From: Microlunatus lacustris | GTDB lineage: Bacteria; Actinomycetota; Actinomycetes; Propionibacteriales; Propionibacteriaceae | DNA: 64,000 nt | Reading direction: 5' to 3' | Assembly: GCA_039527025.1 (NCBI GenBank) | Contig: BAAAJN010000005.1 | Coordinates: 62,001 to 126,000 of the forward strand | In this document: positions 16,154-24,266 of the stretch, piece after piece | Layout of the letters: each line of letters starts with the position of its first letter | How positions within the stretch are numbered: the first letter of the stretch is position 1 | Notes under the pieces: generated by a model | Databases searched by the model: none | Told to the model about the DNA's origin: nothing | Seen by the model: only the letters and a program-made list of their open reading frames with translations | Translations under genes and position numbers: made by a program

Positions 16154-16840
16154 TCAACCCGCCAGCCGGGCCGCGGTGCTGGCCACCCCCAACCAGCTGT
16201 GCGGGTTGCCGTCCCAGCACCAGCCGAGCTTCGGGCTGCGGCCGGTGATCCACAGCGCCGGCACCCGCCGGTCACCGCGCCGGGAACCGGAGAGCATGAA
16301 GCAGCGGTTCTTCTCCAGCATGGCCGGGAAGGCTCGGACCAGCGCGATCCCCTCGGGGATGGTCAGCGGCGTGCGGCCCCGGCCGAGGATGACCGGCAAC
16401 GCGTCCTGGGGCGGGACCCCGCAGAACTCCTCGCCGCGTTCCACCCCGACCAGGGCGTGGACCCGGGCCGGCGGCGGGCCGACCTCCGCGATCGGGCGGT
16501 AGGGGACCAACCCGTCCACGCCGTGGTTGCGGTCCAGGACGCCGGGCTCGCGGCGGCCGGTCAGCCGCAGGTCGAGGACCTGGCGGGCGGCGGCGGCCTG
16601 GTCACGCTCGTGGTCCCCGCTGGAGAGCACCAGCACGACGGGCGCGGCCGACGGCGTCGGTGCCGCCGGCGGCCCGAGCGCCCGCAGGGCCGGGCGGAGG
16701 CCGTCCACGGCGGTGGACAGCTCGTCGGCGCCGAGGTCGGCGTCGGCAGCGACCCCGGTGTCCAGCAGCAGCCGGCGCTGGCGGTCCAGCTCGGCGTCCA
16801 GGTCGATCTCCGGGGATGCTCCCAGCGTCGCGTGCGGCAT
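16154..16840 (-). CDS. DUF5701 family protein
   Basis: This 228-residue protein shows the conserved second half of DUF5701: GRTPLTIPEGIALV, a Pro-Ala-Met-Leu-Glu-Lys-Asn segment, CFMLSGSRRGDRRVPALWI and PKLGWCWDGNPHSWLG. These run together near residues 145-220. Its function is unknown. No signal peptide or membrane helix is visible. The ATG at 16840 has GAGGAGGAG 5 nt upstream. Confidence 0.85.
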   Translation of the reverse strand: MPHATLGASPEIDLDAELDRQRRLLLDTGVAADADLGADELSTAVDGLRPALRALGPPAAPTPSAAPVVLVLSSGDHERDQAAAARQVLDLRLTGRREPGVLDRNHGVDGLVPYRPIAEVGPPPARVHALVGVERGEEFCGVPPQDALPVILGRGRTPLTIPEGIALVRAFPAMLEKNRCFMLSGSRRGDRRVPALWITGRSPKLGWCWDGNPHSWLGVASTAARLAG

Positions 16841-16874
16841 CGTGCTCCTCCTCGTGGACGGGTGGACGGACGGC

Positions 16875-17684
16875 TCAGCGGTCAGGTCCAGGTCCGGGCT
16901 GGCAGCGCGGGCACCACCAGGTCCGTCGCCGGTCGGGGTCGCCCGGCGCCTCAGCGACGACCTGGACCGGGGTGCGGCAGCGGCGGCAGGGTTGGCCGGC
17001 CCGCCCGGCGACCCAGTGGTCCTCGCCGCGGCGGCTCCGGCCGGTGGTGACCTGGTAGGCCCCCGGCACCAGGGCCGAGTGCTTGAGCGCCCGGGCGGCC
17101 AGCCTGAGCAGCGCCGGCCCGTCCACCTCACCCGCCGGGGTCCACGGGCTGTGGCCGCGCAGGTAGCAGAGCTCGTTCACCCACAAGTTGCCCAGGCCGG
17201 CGACGTTGCGCTGGTCGAGCAGGGCGGCGGCCAGCGGGCGGGTGGGGTCCGCGGCCAGCCGGGCGGCGGCCTCGGCGAGGTCCCAGTCGGCACGCAGCGG
17301 GTCGGGCCCGAGGTGGCCCACGACCTCGTGCTCGTCGGCGGTCCGGACCAGTTGCACGACGGGCATCGAGATCCCGTAGGCCGTCGAGCCGGCCCGCGTC
17401 TCCAGCAGCACCCGGACGTCGGGCAGCAGGTCGCGGGGCAGGCGTCGCCCGGGCCGGGTGATGGTCCAGGACCCGTCCATCTTCAGGTGCGTGTGCAGGG
17501 TCAGTCCCGAGTCCAGCCGGGTGAGCAGGTGCTTGCCGTGGGTGTCGATGTCGGTGACGGTGTGCCCGGACAGGTCATCGGTGGCGTGCGCCGGCACCCG
17601 CAGCTCGCCGCGGGCCAGCGGCTGGCCGACCAGGGCCGGCTCCAGCTTCCGGGCGACCTTGTAGACGCTGTCACCTTCGGGCAC
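16875..17684 (-). CDS. Fpg/Nei-family DNA glycosylase/AP lyase, Nei2-like
   Basis: The 269-residue protein begins with PEGDSV after the initiator; the Pro is the N-terminal nucleophile and the Glu the proton donor of this family. LTLHTHLKMDGSW and AGLGNLWVNELCYLRG (helix-two-turn-helix) follow, and the C-terminal zinc finger has CRRC and CPRC. It would excise oxidised bases and cut the AP site. The start is GTG. The 'PEGD' form with a zinc finger fits the Nei2 group of actinobacteria. Confidence 0.9.
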   Translation of the reverse strand: MPEGDSVYKVARKLEPALVGQPLARGELRVPAHATDDLSGHTVTDIDTHGKHLLTRLDSGLTLHTHLKMDGSWTITRPGRRLPRDLLPDVRVLLETRAGSTAYGISMPVVQLVRTADEHEVVGHLGPDPLRADWDLAEAAARLAADPTRPLAAALLDQRNVAGLGNLWVNELCYLRGHSPWTPAGEVDGPALLRLAARALKHSALVPGAYQVTTGRSRRGEDHWVAGRAGQPCRRCRTPVQVVAEAPGDPDRRRTWWCPRCQPGPGPDR

Positions 17685-17780
17685 CCCGTCAGTCTCCTCG
17701 TCCGGGCAAGGCCTGCTGCGCCGCGGGCCGAGGCGGTCTGGCTACGGTGAGCGCCCACCCCCGAGCGAAGGACGCCGCCG

Positions 17781-18116
17781 ATGACCAGCCCCAGCCCCGC
17801 CACCGAGACCGTCGTCGTCGTCGCGGTGTTCACCGCCGCCCCCGGGAAGCTGGAGGCGCTCCGCTCCGCACTGGTCGAAGCCATCCCGGCGGTGCACGCC
17901 GAGGCCGGGTGCGAGCTGTACGCGATCCACGACGCCCCCGACGACCAGATCTACATGATCGAGAAGTGGAGCAGTGCCGACCTGCTCGACGCCCACGGCG
18001 ACGGCCCGGCCGTCGCCCGCCTGCAGGAGCTGACGGCCGGCCTCACCGCGGGCCCGGTCCACGTCCTGCGGATGACGCCGATCCCGGCGGGGAGCCCGGC
18101 GCAGGGCCTGCTCTAG
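17781..18116 (+). CDS. Antibiotic biosynthesis monooxygenase (ABM) domain protein
   Basis: The 111-residue protein is one dimeric alpha/beta barrel: VVVVAVFTAAPGKLEALRSA, then AGCELYAIHDAP and YMIEKWSS, then HV at the end. The ABM fold includes quinol monooxygenases (YgiN) and haem-degrading enzymes; the short, haem-ligand-poor form here is closest to putative quinol monooxygenases. GAAGGA lies 8 nt before the ATG and a TACGGT box about 40 nt upstream. Confidence 0.82.
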   Translation: MTSPSPATETVVVVAVFTAAPGKLEALRSALVEAIPAVHAEAGCELYAIHDAPDDQIYMIEKWSSADLLDAHGDGPAVARLQELTAGLTAGPVHVLRMTPIPAGSPAQGLL

Positions 18117-18128
18117 CGCGGAGGCCGG

Positions 18129-19403
18129 TCAGCCGCGCCGGGCGACGCGGGCCAGCAGCGCCTGGGTCGCCGCCACGACCGTGTCCCGCCGGTAGGTGAG
18201 GGCGTACTCGAACACCCGGTCGAGCTCGGGCCCGCCGCTGTCCAGGTCACGGGCGAGCAGGGCCGCGCTGAAGTGCGGGCTGAGCACGGTCACATCCCAC
18301 TCCTCCCGGACCGGGTCGTCGTCGGCCAGCTGCGCCCCGCGCAGGCCCGGGAGCGGCTCGGCCGGAAGACCCTCCCCGAGGACGCAGACGAAGGCCGCGG
18401 TCTCCGCCAGCTGCTGGTAGCGGCGGGCGGTGTCCGGGGTGAAGTGCCGCGCGTGCTGGAAGGTCGCCCCCACCACGCAGGTCCCGCCCAGCCCTTGCGC
18501 CTCGCGCTCCAGCTGGATGCTCAGCTGCACCAGCAGGCGCTTGGTCGAGCGTCGCAGCACCGTCCCGCTGGGCAGGCAGTCGAACGGGCTCGCCGGTTCC
18601 GGCGACGAGCTGCGCGCGGGCCCGCCGAGGTCGAGCGGGAGCACCGGGATGGCCCGGGGATCGGCGGGCCGGTCCGTCGGACGCCCGAACATCCACCCCT
18701 GGCCCAGCGTCGCCCCGAGGGCCTCCGCCCCGCGCAGGTGCTGCTCGGTCTCGATGCCCTCGGCCAGCAGCTGCGCGCCGGATCGCTCGGCGTAGGCGTT
18801 CACCGCGTTCATGATCTCGGCCACCGCACGGTCCGGCCGTCGCTGGACCAGCCCGAGGTCCAGCTTGACCACGTCGGGCTGCACCACCTCGAGGAAGGCG
18901 AGCGAGGCCGACTCGGCGCCGACGTCGTCCAGGGCCACGCCCCAGCCCAGCTCGCGCACCCGCCGCACGGTGTGCAGCAGCTCCGCCGGCCGCGCGGTGA
19001 GCGCCCGTTCGGTGATCTCGAGCACCACCCGCAGCCGGCCCGGGGCCCGCTCGGCCAGCTCGACGAGCTCGTGCAGGGGCGTGCGCTCGAGCACCTCGGG
19101 CTCCACGTTCACGAACAGCGTGAGCGGGTCGAGCAGACCGTGCTCCAGCGCGCCGCGCAGGGCCGCCGCCCGGCAGGCCGCGTCCAGCTCGGCGAGCAGC
19201 CCGTGCCGGCGGGCGGTGGCGAAGAGGTGGTCGGGCCGCTCGAGCGCTCCGACCGGGCCCCGCGCCAGCGCCTCGTAGGCGACCACCCGGTGGGTGGCGA
19301 GGTCGACGATCGGCTGGAACACCGAGCGGACCGAGCCCTCGTCCAGCACACGCTGCAGCGCCGTCCGCGAGGTGGTGTCGTCGGCGGGCAGCAGGGCGGT
19401 CAT
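18129..19403 (-). CDS. EAL-domain phosphodiesterase with C-terminal DICT sensory domain
   Basis: The 424-residue protein has an EAL domain at about 15-245 that should hydrolyse cyclic di-GMP. The needed residues look intact: AYEALAR, NVEP, EITERAL, ALDDVGA (DDFG in most members), KLD, AEGIET and GQGWMFGRP. Residues about 270-400 resemble the DICT domain, a sensory module linked to diguanylate cyclases and two-component proteins (GTVLRRSTKRLLVQLS and GATFQHARHFT). No GGDEF domain or membrane segment is present, so it is a soluble sensor-effector. A TAGGCT box (about 19443-19448, complement) and GAGGAA before the ATG give it its own promoter downstream of pyrC. Confidence 0.85.
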   Translation of the reverse strand: MTALLPADDTTSRTALQRVLDEGSVRSVFQPIVDLATHRVVAYEALARGPVGALERPDHLFATARRHGLLAELDAACRAAALRGALEHGLLDPLTLFVNVEPEVLERTPLHELVELAERAPGRLRVVLEITERALTARPAELLHTVRRVRELGWGVALDDVGAESASLAFLEVVQPDVVKLDLGLVQRRPDRAVAEIMNAVNAYAERSGAQLLAEGIETEQHLRGAEALGATLGQGWMFGRPTDRPADPRAIPVLPLDLGGPARSSSPEPASPFDCLPSGTVLRRSTKRLLVQLSIQLEREAQGLGGTCVVGATFQHARHFTPDTARRYQQLAETAAFVCVLGEGLPAEPLPGLRGAQLADDDPVREEWDVTVLSPHFSAALLARDLDSGGPELDRVFEYALTYRRDTVVAATQALLARVARRG

Positions 19404-19480
19404 CGGGGTTCCTCGAGGGCTGGCGACGATCCCGAGGCTGCCAGCCTAGGCGACGGTGCCGCCCCCTGGCGACACGACGG

Positions 19481-20755
19481 TCAGGACCGCCGGTAGGTGG
19501 CTCGACCCGCCCAGAAGGTGGCCACCACGGGGTCGGGCAGCTCACGGCCGTGCCACGGGTTGTTGCGGGACAGCGACGCGGAGGCCGCCCGGTCGACGAC
19601 GGCCCGGGCGGTCGGGTCCACCAGGGTGAGGTTGGCCGGCTCGCCGACGGCCAGCGGACGGCCCTGACTGCTCAGCCGGGCGATGTCGGCCGGCACCACC
19701 GACATCCGGTCGGCGACCTCGGGCCAGCCCAGCCGGCCCGGCAGCACCATGGTCTCGAGCACCACCGCGAGCGCCGTCTCCAGCCCCAGCATCCCCGGCG
19801 AGGCGTCGGCGAAGGCGTGCTCCTTGTCGTGCCGGGCGTGCGGGGCGTGGTCGGTGGCCACCACGTCGATGGTGCCGTCGGCGAGGGCGTCGCGGAGCGC
19901 GGCCACGTGCTCGTCGGGCCGCAGCGGCGGGTTCACCTTGTAGGTCGGGTCGTAGCCGGCCACCTCGTCCGCGGTGAGCAGCAGGTGGTGCGGCGCCACC
20001 TCCGCGGTGACGGCGATCCCGCGGGCCTTGGCCCAGCGCAGCACGTCGACCGTCTCGGCGGTGGAGACGTGGCAGACGTGCAGCCGCGAGCGGGTCAGCT
20101 CGGCGAGCTGCACGTCGCGGGCCACGACGGTGGACTCGGCGACGGCGGGCCAGCCCGGCAGTCCGAGCCGGCCGGACAGCTCGCCCTCGTGGCAGCAGGC
20201 GTCGGGCCCGGCCAACCGCGGGTCCTGGGCGTGCTGGGCGATGACGCCGTCGAAGGCCCGGACGTACTCCAGCGCCCGGCGCACCAGCCGGGCGTCGGTG
20301 ACGCAGTGGCCGTCGTCGGAGAAGACGCGCACCGCCGCGGCGGAGCGGGCCATCAGCCCCAGCTCGGCCAGCTCGGCGCCGGCGAGCCCCTTGCTGATCG
20401 CGCCGACCGGGACGACCTGCGCGTGCCCGGCGCGCCGGCCGAGCGTCGCGACGTGCTCGGCCGCCTCGGCGGTGTCGGTGACCGGGGTGGTGTTGGCCAT
20501 CGCCAGCACGGCCGTGAAGCCGCCGCGTGCCGCCGCCTCGGTGCCGCTGGCGTGGGTCTCCGCGTCCTCCCGGCCCGGCTCCCGCAGGTGGGTGTGCAGG
20601 TCGACCAGCCCGGGTAGCGCCACCAGACCGTCGGCGTCCAGCCGCTCGACGTCGGGGCCGGCGGTGGCCGGGTCGGCGAACCGGCCGTCCCGCAGCAGCA
20701 GGTCGGCGCGACCGGCGCCGAGCAGGTCGGCGCCGGTGACCAGCACGTCGGGCAT
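19481..20755 (-). CDS. pyrC: Dihydroorotase
   Basis: The 424-residue enzyme makes dihydroorotate from carbamoyl-aspartate in pyrimidine synthesis. The metal ligands are in GLVDLHTHLREPG and in the later IAQHAQDP, CHVSTAETV and VATDHAPHA, the class I dihydroorotase pattern. The ATG shares one base with the pyrB stop (TGATG), so the genes are translationally coupled. The usual further members of the actinobacterial pyr operon (carA, carB, pyrF) do not follow; the next gene is the EAL-DICT protein. Confidence 0.95.
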   Translation of the reverse strand: MPDVLVTGADLLGAGRADLLLRDGRFADPATAGPDVERLDADGLVALPGLVDLHTHLREPGREDAETHASGTEAAARGGFTAVLAMANTTPVTDTAEAAEHVATLGRRAGHAQVVPVGAISKGLAGAELAELGLMARSAAAVRVFSDDGHCVTDARLVRRALEYVRAFDGVIAQHAQDPRLAGPDACCHEGELSGRLGLPGWPAVAESTVVARDVQLAELTRSRLHVCHVSTAETVDVLRWAKARGIAVTAEVAPHHLLLTADEVAGYDPTYKVNPPLRPDEHVAALRDALADGTIDVVATDHAPHARHDKEHAFADASPGMLGLETALAVVLETMVLPGRLGWPEVADRMSVVPADIARLSSQGRPLAVGEPANLTLVDPTARAVVDRAASASLSRNNPWHGRELPDPVVATFWAGRATYRRS

Positions 20756-21714
20756 CAGAGGTCTCCTCGAGGGGTCGCCGGGCGGTCCTCGCCGCCCAGC
20801 AGCTGGTAGAGCACGCTCATCCGGACGGCGACGCCGGCCGCCACCTGGTCGAGGATCAGGGAGCTGGCGGCGTCGGCGGCGTCGGCGGAGATCTCCAGCC
20901 CGCGGTTCATCGGCCCCGGGTGGCAGATGGCCGAGCCCGGCTTCATGGTGCCCAGCCGCGCCCGGGTCAGGCCGTAGCCGACCGTGTACTCCCGCGGGGT
21001 GGGGAAGTAGCCGCCCGACATCCGCTCCCGCTGCACCCGCAGCATCATCACCGCGTCGGCCTCGGGCAGCACGGCGTCGAAGTCGCTGCTGGTGGTCACC
21101 GGCCACCGATCCACGCCGGACGGCATCAGCGTGGGCGGGGCGACCAGGGTGACGTCCGCGCCGAGGGTCTGCAGCAGCAGCACGTTGCTGCGGGCGACCC
21201 GGGAGTGCGTGACGTCACCGGCGATGACGACCCGCTTCCCCGCGAAGGTGTCCAGGTCCGGCTCGGCGGTGCGGAAGTGCCGGCGCAGGGTGAAGGCGTC
21301 CAGCAGGGCCTGGGTCGGGTGCTCGTGGGTGCCGTCGCCGGCGTTCAGCACGTGCGCGTCCACCCACTGCGCCGCCTGGGCCGGCGCGCCCGAGGCGCCG
21401 TGCCGGATGACCAGCGCGTCGACGCCCATCGCGGCCACGGTCAGCACGGTGTCGCGGAGCGACTCGCCCTTGGAGACCGACGAGCCCTTCGCGCTGACGT
21501 TGATGACGTCGGCGGACAGCCACTTGCCGGCCAGCTCGAAGGAGGAGCGGGTGCGGGTCGAGTCCTCGAAGAACAGGTTGACCACGGTCCGCCCGCGCAG
21601 CGCGGGCAGCTTCTTGACCGGCCGCGCCTGCACCGAGGCCATCTCCTCGGCCAGGTCGAGGATCTCCCCGGTCTGGGCCAGGCTGAGGTCCGCAGCGGAC
21701 AGCAGGTGCCGCAT
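20755..21714 (-). CDS. pyrB: Aspartate carbamoyltransferase catalytic subunit
   Basis: The 319-residue enzyme joins carbamoyl phosphate and aspartate. The carbamoyl phosphate site FFEDSTRTRSSFE lies near residue 48, and HPTQALLD and the aspartate-side CHPGPMNRG are present. Both of its ends overlap neighbours by one base (pyrR stop, pyrC start). No pyrI regulatory subunit is seen. Confidence 0.96.
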   Translation of the reverse strand: MRHLLSAADLSLAQTGEILDLAEEMASVQARPVKKLPALRGRTVVNLFFEDSTRTRSSFELAGKWLSADVINVSAKGSSVSKGESLRDTVLTVAAMGVDALVIRHGASGAPAQAAQWVDAHVLNAGDGTHEHPTQALLDAFTLRRHFRTAEPDLDTFAGKRVVIAGDVTHSRVARSNVLLLQTLGADVTLVAPPTLMPSGVDRWPVTTSSDFDAVLPEADAVMMLRVQRERMSGGYFPTPREYTVGYGLTRARLGTMKPGSAICHPGPMNRGLEISADAADAASSLILDQVAAGVAVRMSVLYQLLGGEDRPATPRGDL

Positions 21715-22310
21715 CAGCGGGTCCCCTCGTCGTCCTGGCCGCCCGGCGCGGCCTCGCCGTCCCCCCTGGGGGAGATGGTGACCTCGTTGACCCCGTCGGT
21801 CTCCTCGAGCCGGACCCGGACCCGCTCGTCGGCGCGGGTCGGCAGGTTCTTGCCCACGTGGTCGGCGCGGATGGGCAGCTCGCGGTGCCCGCGGTCGACC
21901 AGCACCGCCAGCCGGACCGCCCGCGGCCGGCCGAGGTCGCCGAGCGCGTCGAGGGCGGCGCGGACCGTGCGGCCGGAGAAGAGCACGTCGTCGACCAGCA
22001 CCACCACGGCGTCGTCGACGCCGACCGGGAGCCGGCTGCGACCCACCGCGCGGGTCGGGTGGCGGCGCAGGTCGTCGCGGTAGAGGGTGATGTCCAGGGC
22101 TCCGACGGGGATGTCCACCCCCTCGACGTCGGCCATCGCCCGGGCCAGCCGCTCGGCCAGCGGGACGCCGCGGGTCGGGATCCCCAGCACCAGCAGGCCC
22201 TCGGCTCCGCGGTTGGCTTCCAGCACCTGGTGCGCCATCCGGGCGCAGGTGCGGGCGATCTGGTCGGCGTCCATCACCAGGCGTGACGCGGGCGCAGCGG
22301 GCTCAGTCAC
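21714..22310 (-). CDS. pyrR: PyrR: pyrimidine operon regulator / uracil phosphoribosyltransferase
   Basis: The 198-residue protein has the PRPP-binding loop VVVLVDDVLFSGRT near residue 105 and a late SRLP and VDRGHRELP, as in PyrR. It binds pyr mRNA when UMP is high and has uracil phosphoribosyltransferase activity; in actinobacteria it tends to act by blocking translation. The GTG at 22310 has GAGGAGGA 8 nt upstream. The leader between here and 22407 is about 100 nt and includes a TACCGT box on this strand, leaving room for a PyrR-binding hairpin that I could not define. Confidence 0.93.
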   Translation of the reverse strand: MTEPAAPASRLVMDADQIARTCARMAHQVLEANRGAEGLLVLGIPTRGVPLAERLARAMADVEGVDIPVGALDITLYRDDLRRHPTRAVGRSRLPVGVDDAVVVLVDDVLFSGRTVRAALDALGDLGRPRAVRLAVLVDRGHRELPIRADHVGKNLPTRADERVRVRLEETDGVNEVTISPRGDGEAAPGGQDDEGTR

Positions 22311-22395
22311 CGACGTGTTCCTCCTCAGCCACCGTGCTCGGGGTCTTCTCGCCCGCAACGCACGCAGGTGCCGACCGCGGGGCTGGCCCTCCGGC

Positions 22396-22401
22396 TACGG
22401 T
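22396..22401 (+). promoter_or_regulatory. -10 box TACGGT, leaderless start
   Basis: TACGGT is followed by exactly 6 nt and GTG (22408). The purine-rich AGGAGG in between directly abuts the start codon and is too close to work as a ribosome binding site. The same bases read TACCGT on the other strand and may serve pyrR. Confidence 0.45.
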
Positions 22402-22407
22402 AGGAGG

Positions 22408-22749
22408 GTGAATCAGCTCCTGAGCATGCTAGTGCCTCTGGAAACCCTGCCCGGCTGGCCCGAGGTGCGCAGCCCCTCGTTCCTGGAGGTGCTCGGTCTG
22501 CTGGTGGGTGCCCCGCTGCTGGTCGTCCTGCTGGTGGCCGTGCTCACCCGGGTGCACCACGCCGCCAAGGGCAACATGGGCACGCCGGGAGTGGCGAACC
22601 AGCCGATCTGGGTCAACGGCCGGCGCATCGAGGCCGCAGCCCAGCAGCAGGGCAGCCGGGACTCCATCGAGGCCGGGCGCCAGGTCGTCGCCGACAAGGC
22701 CGAGCGCGACGACGACGCGTCCACGGGTGGTGCCGGTGCCCGCTGGTGA
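22408..22749 (+). CDS. Small single-pass membrane protein
   Basis: The 113-residue protein has one strong hydrophobic helix (about residues 25-48, LEVLGLLVGAPLLVVLLVAV), then GNMGTPGVANQPIWVNGRR and a charged tail. I do not recognise a named family. It is followed by an overlapping DUF5130 gene, and such pairs recur in actinobacteria, which suggests a shared envelope role. The GTG start is supported by the -10 box 6 nt upstream; the ATG at 22426 is the alternative. Confidence 0.6.
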   Translation: MNQLLSMLVPLETLPGWPEVRSPSFLEVLGLLVGAPLLVVLLVAVLTRVHHAAKGNMGTPGVANQPIWVNGRRIEAAAQQQGSRDSIEAGRQVVADKAERDDDASTGGAGARW

Positions 22750-23128
22750 GATCCTCGACCACGTCGAGCAGCGCCGCCTCGCGCGCGCCGTCGAGGTGGC
22801 GGAGCAGCTCTCCGGGCTCCCCTTCTCGGTCTACGTCGGGCCCGGGGAGGGTCCGCCCCGTCCCTTCGCCGAGCAGCTGCACGCGGCGCTGACCGAGCCG
22901 GACCGCGCCGTCCTGGTCTTCTGCGACCCCGCCGCCCGCGCTCTGGAGATCATCACCGGCACCGAGGCCCAGCGGGTCCTCGACGACTTCGACTGCCGGC
23001 TGGCCGCGGCGTCGATGCAGACCTCCTTCACCGCCGGTGACGTGGTCGGCGGCCTGGTCAACGGCGTGCAGCAGCTGGGCCAGTCCGCCCGGCACCCGGA
23101 GACGCTGCACACCTCCCGGATCTCCTGA
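22727..23128 (+). CDS. DUF5130 (TPM-like) domain protein
   Basis: About 133 residues. The segment from HVEQRRLARAVEVAEQLSGL through FSVYVGPGEG, AVLVFCDPAARALEIITG and the end LHTSRIS matches DUF5130, a relative of the TLP18.3/Psb32/MOLO-1 fold. No catalytic site is known. The start is uncertain: GTG codons at 22727, 22730 and 22736 are in frame and all overlap the end of the preceding gene. No signal peptide is present, so it may work on the cytoplasmic face with its membrane partner. Confidence 0.7.
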   Translation: MVPVPAGEILDHVEQRRLARAVEVAEQLSGLPFSVYVGPGEGPPRPFAEQLHAALTEPDRAVLVFCDPAARALEIITGTEAQRVLDDFDCRLAAASMQTSFTAGDVVGGLVNGVQQLGQSARHPETLHTSRIS

Positions 23129-23158
23129 GCGCCGCCCCTGAGCCCCACGAAGCGTCCC

Positions 23159-23346
23159 GTGCCCTGAGCTCGTCGAAGGGCCTCGCGCCGTCCCGTGCCC
23201 TGAGCCTGTCGAAGGGCCTCGCGCCGTCCCGTGCCCTGAGCCTGTCGAAGGGCCTTCGACGGGCTCAGGCCGCGGTGGGTTCGACGGGCTCAGGCCGCGG
23301 TGGCTTCGGCGGGCTCAGGCCGCGGTGGCCTCCGACAGGCTCAGGC
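23159..23346. repeat. Palindromic repeat array: left units, full palindrome, right units
   Basis: Left units GTGCCCTGAGC(C/T)... start at 23159, 23195 and 23231 (period 36). The third runs into a full palindrome (CCCTGAGCCTGTCGAAGGG and inverse, 23234-23269). Right-half units with GGGCTCAGG follow at about 23261, 23286, 23311 and AGGCTCAGG at 23337 (period about 25). The array fills the gap between the convergent DUF5130 and AlkA-like genes. Confidence 0.88.
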
Positions 23347-23357
23347 GGCGGGAGCGT

Positions 23358-24266
23358 TCAGCCGGGGGAGCGCTGCAGGAACGCGTGCCACAGGTGCAGC
23401 GTGGCGGAGGAGCGGTAGGGCGACCAGCTGTCCGCGTCCACCGGGCCGAGCGCAGCCAGCTCACGACCGATGATCAGGTCCGACACCAGCAGCACGTCCG
23501 GGGCGTGCCAGACGCGCATCAGCACGTAGTCCGCGGTCCACGGCCCGACGCCAGGGCAGGCCAGCAACTGCACCCGCGCCTCCACCGGGTCGAGCGCCGG
23601 GTCCAGCACCAGCCGCCCGTCGAGCAGCCGTTCCGCCACCCCGACCAGGGCCCGCCCGCGCGCCCGCGGCATCGGCAGCGTCGTCGGGTCCACGGCCGCG
23701 AACTGCTCCGGGGTGGGGAAGAGCCGATCCAGGCCCGGACCGCCCGCTCGCACCGGCGAGCCGAGCCGTCGGCTCAGCGCTGACCCGTGCGTGCGGGCCG
23801 CGGCGAGGGAGATCTGCTGCCCGATCAGGGTGCGGATCAGCATCTCGGCCGGGTCCAGCACACCGGGCACCCGCAGACCCGGGGTGGCCGCCACCAGCCC
23901 GGAGAGCGCGGGGTCGCGCGCCAGGTGCGCGTCGACCACGGCCGGCTCGGCACGGGCGTCGACCAGGTGCTCGACCCGGCGGACGGCGTCGGCGTGGTCG
24001 CGCGGGTCGGCGTCGAGGACCAGGTCCAGCCGGGCGTCGGTCCAGCGCAGGTCCAGCGTCGCCGGGCCGTGCGCCAGACTGAGGGTGCGCGCGTACCGCA
24101 CCGAGCCGTCCGGCTCGTCCGCGCCGACCTCCACCCCGGTCACGGCGTGCCGCAGCAGGAAGTCCAGCAGTGCGCCGCCGGCGAACGGCGCGGGCACGGC
24201 CACGGTGACGGCGAGGTGCCGGTCCGGCAGCGGGCCGCCTCCCGCCGGACGCGGCGAGGTGCTCAG
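23358..24266 (-). CDS. DNA-3-methyladenine glycosylase II, AlkA-like
   Basis: The protein has an AlkA_N-like half (GGALLDFLLRHAVTGVEV at the start) and a helix-hairpin-helix glycosylase half: IRTLIGQQISLAAART, then LACPGVGPWTADYVLMR and WHAPDVLLVSDL with the catalytic Asp. It would remove alkylated bases. It is a stand-alone AlkA, not fused to Ada. The start is unusual. The frame overlaps the pepN stop, and the best-placed codon is a CTG at 24266 (CTGA overlap) with GGAGG 4 nt upstream; otherwise GTG 24203 gives 281 residues. Confidence 0.83.
   Translation of the reverse strand: MSTSPRPAGGGPLPDRHLAVTVAVPAPFAGGALLDFLLRHAVTGVEVGADEPDGSVRYARTLSLAHGPATLDLRWTDARLDLVLDADPRDHADAVRRVEHLVDARAEPAVVDAHLARDPALSGLVAATPGLRVPGVLDPAEMLIRTLIGQQISLAAARTHGSALSRRLGSPVRAGGPGLDRLFPTPEQFAAVDPTTLPMPRARGRALVGVAERLLDGRLVLDPALDPVEARVQLLACPGVGPWTADYVLMRVWHAPDVLLVSDLIIGRELAALGPVDADSWSPYRSSATLHLWHAFLQRSPG

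Noticed and set aside
22311..22407. PyrR-binding attenuator upstream of pyrR
   Set aside because: The leader is long enough, but I could not identify a hairpin with the conserved PyrR loop; only a suggestion remains.
23159..23346. CRISPR-like repeated units
   Set aside because: Spacers are not unique, unit lengths differ on the two sides, the units are palindrome halves and no cas genes are near.
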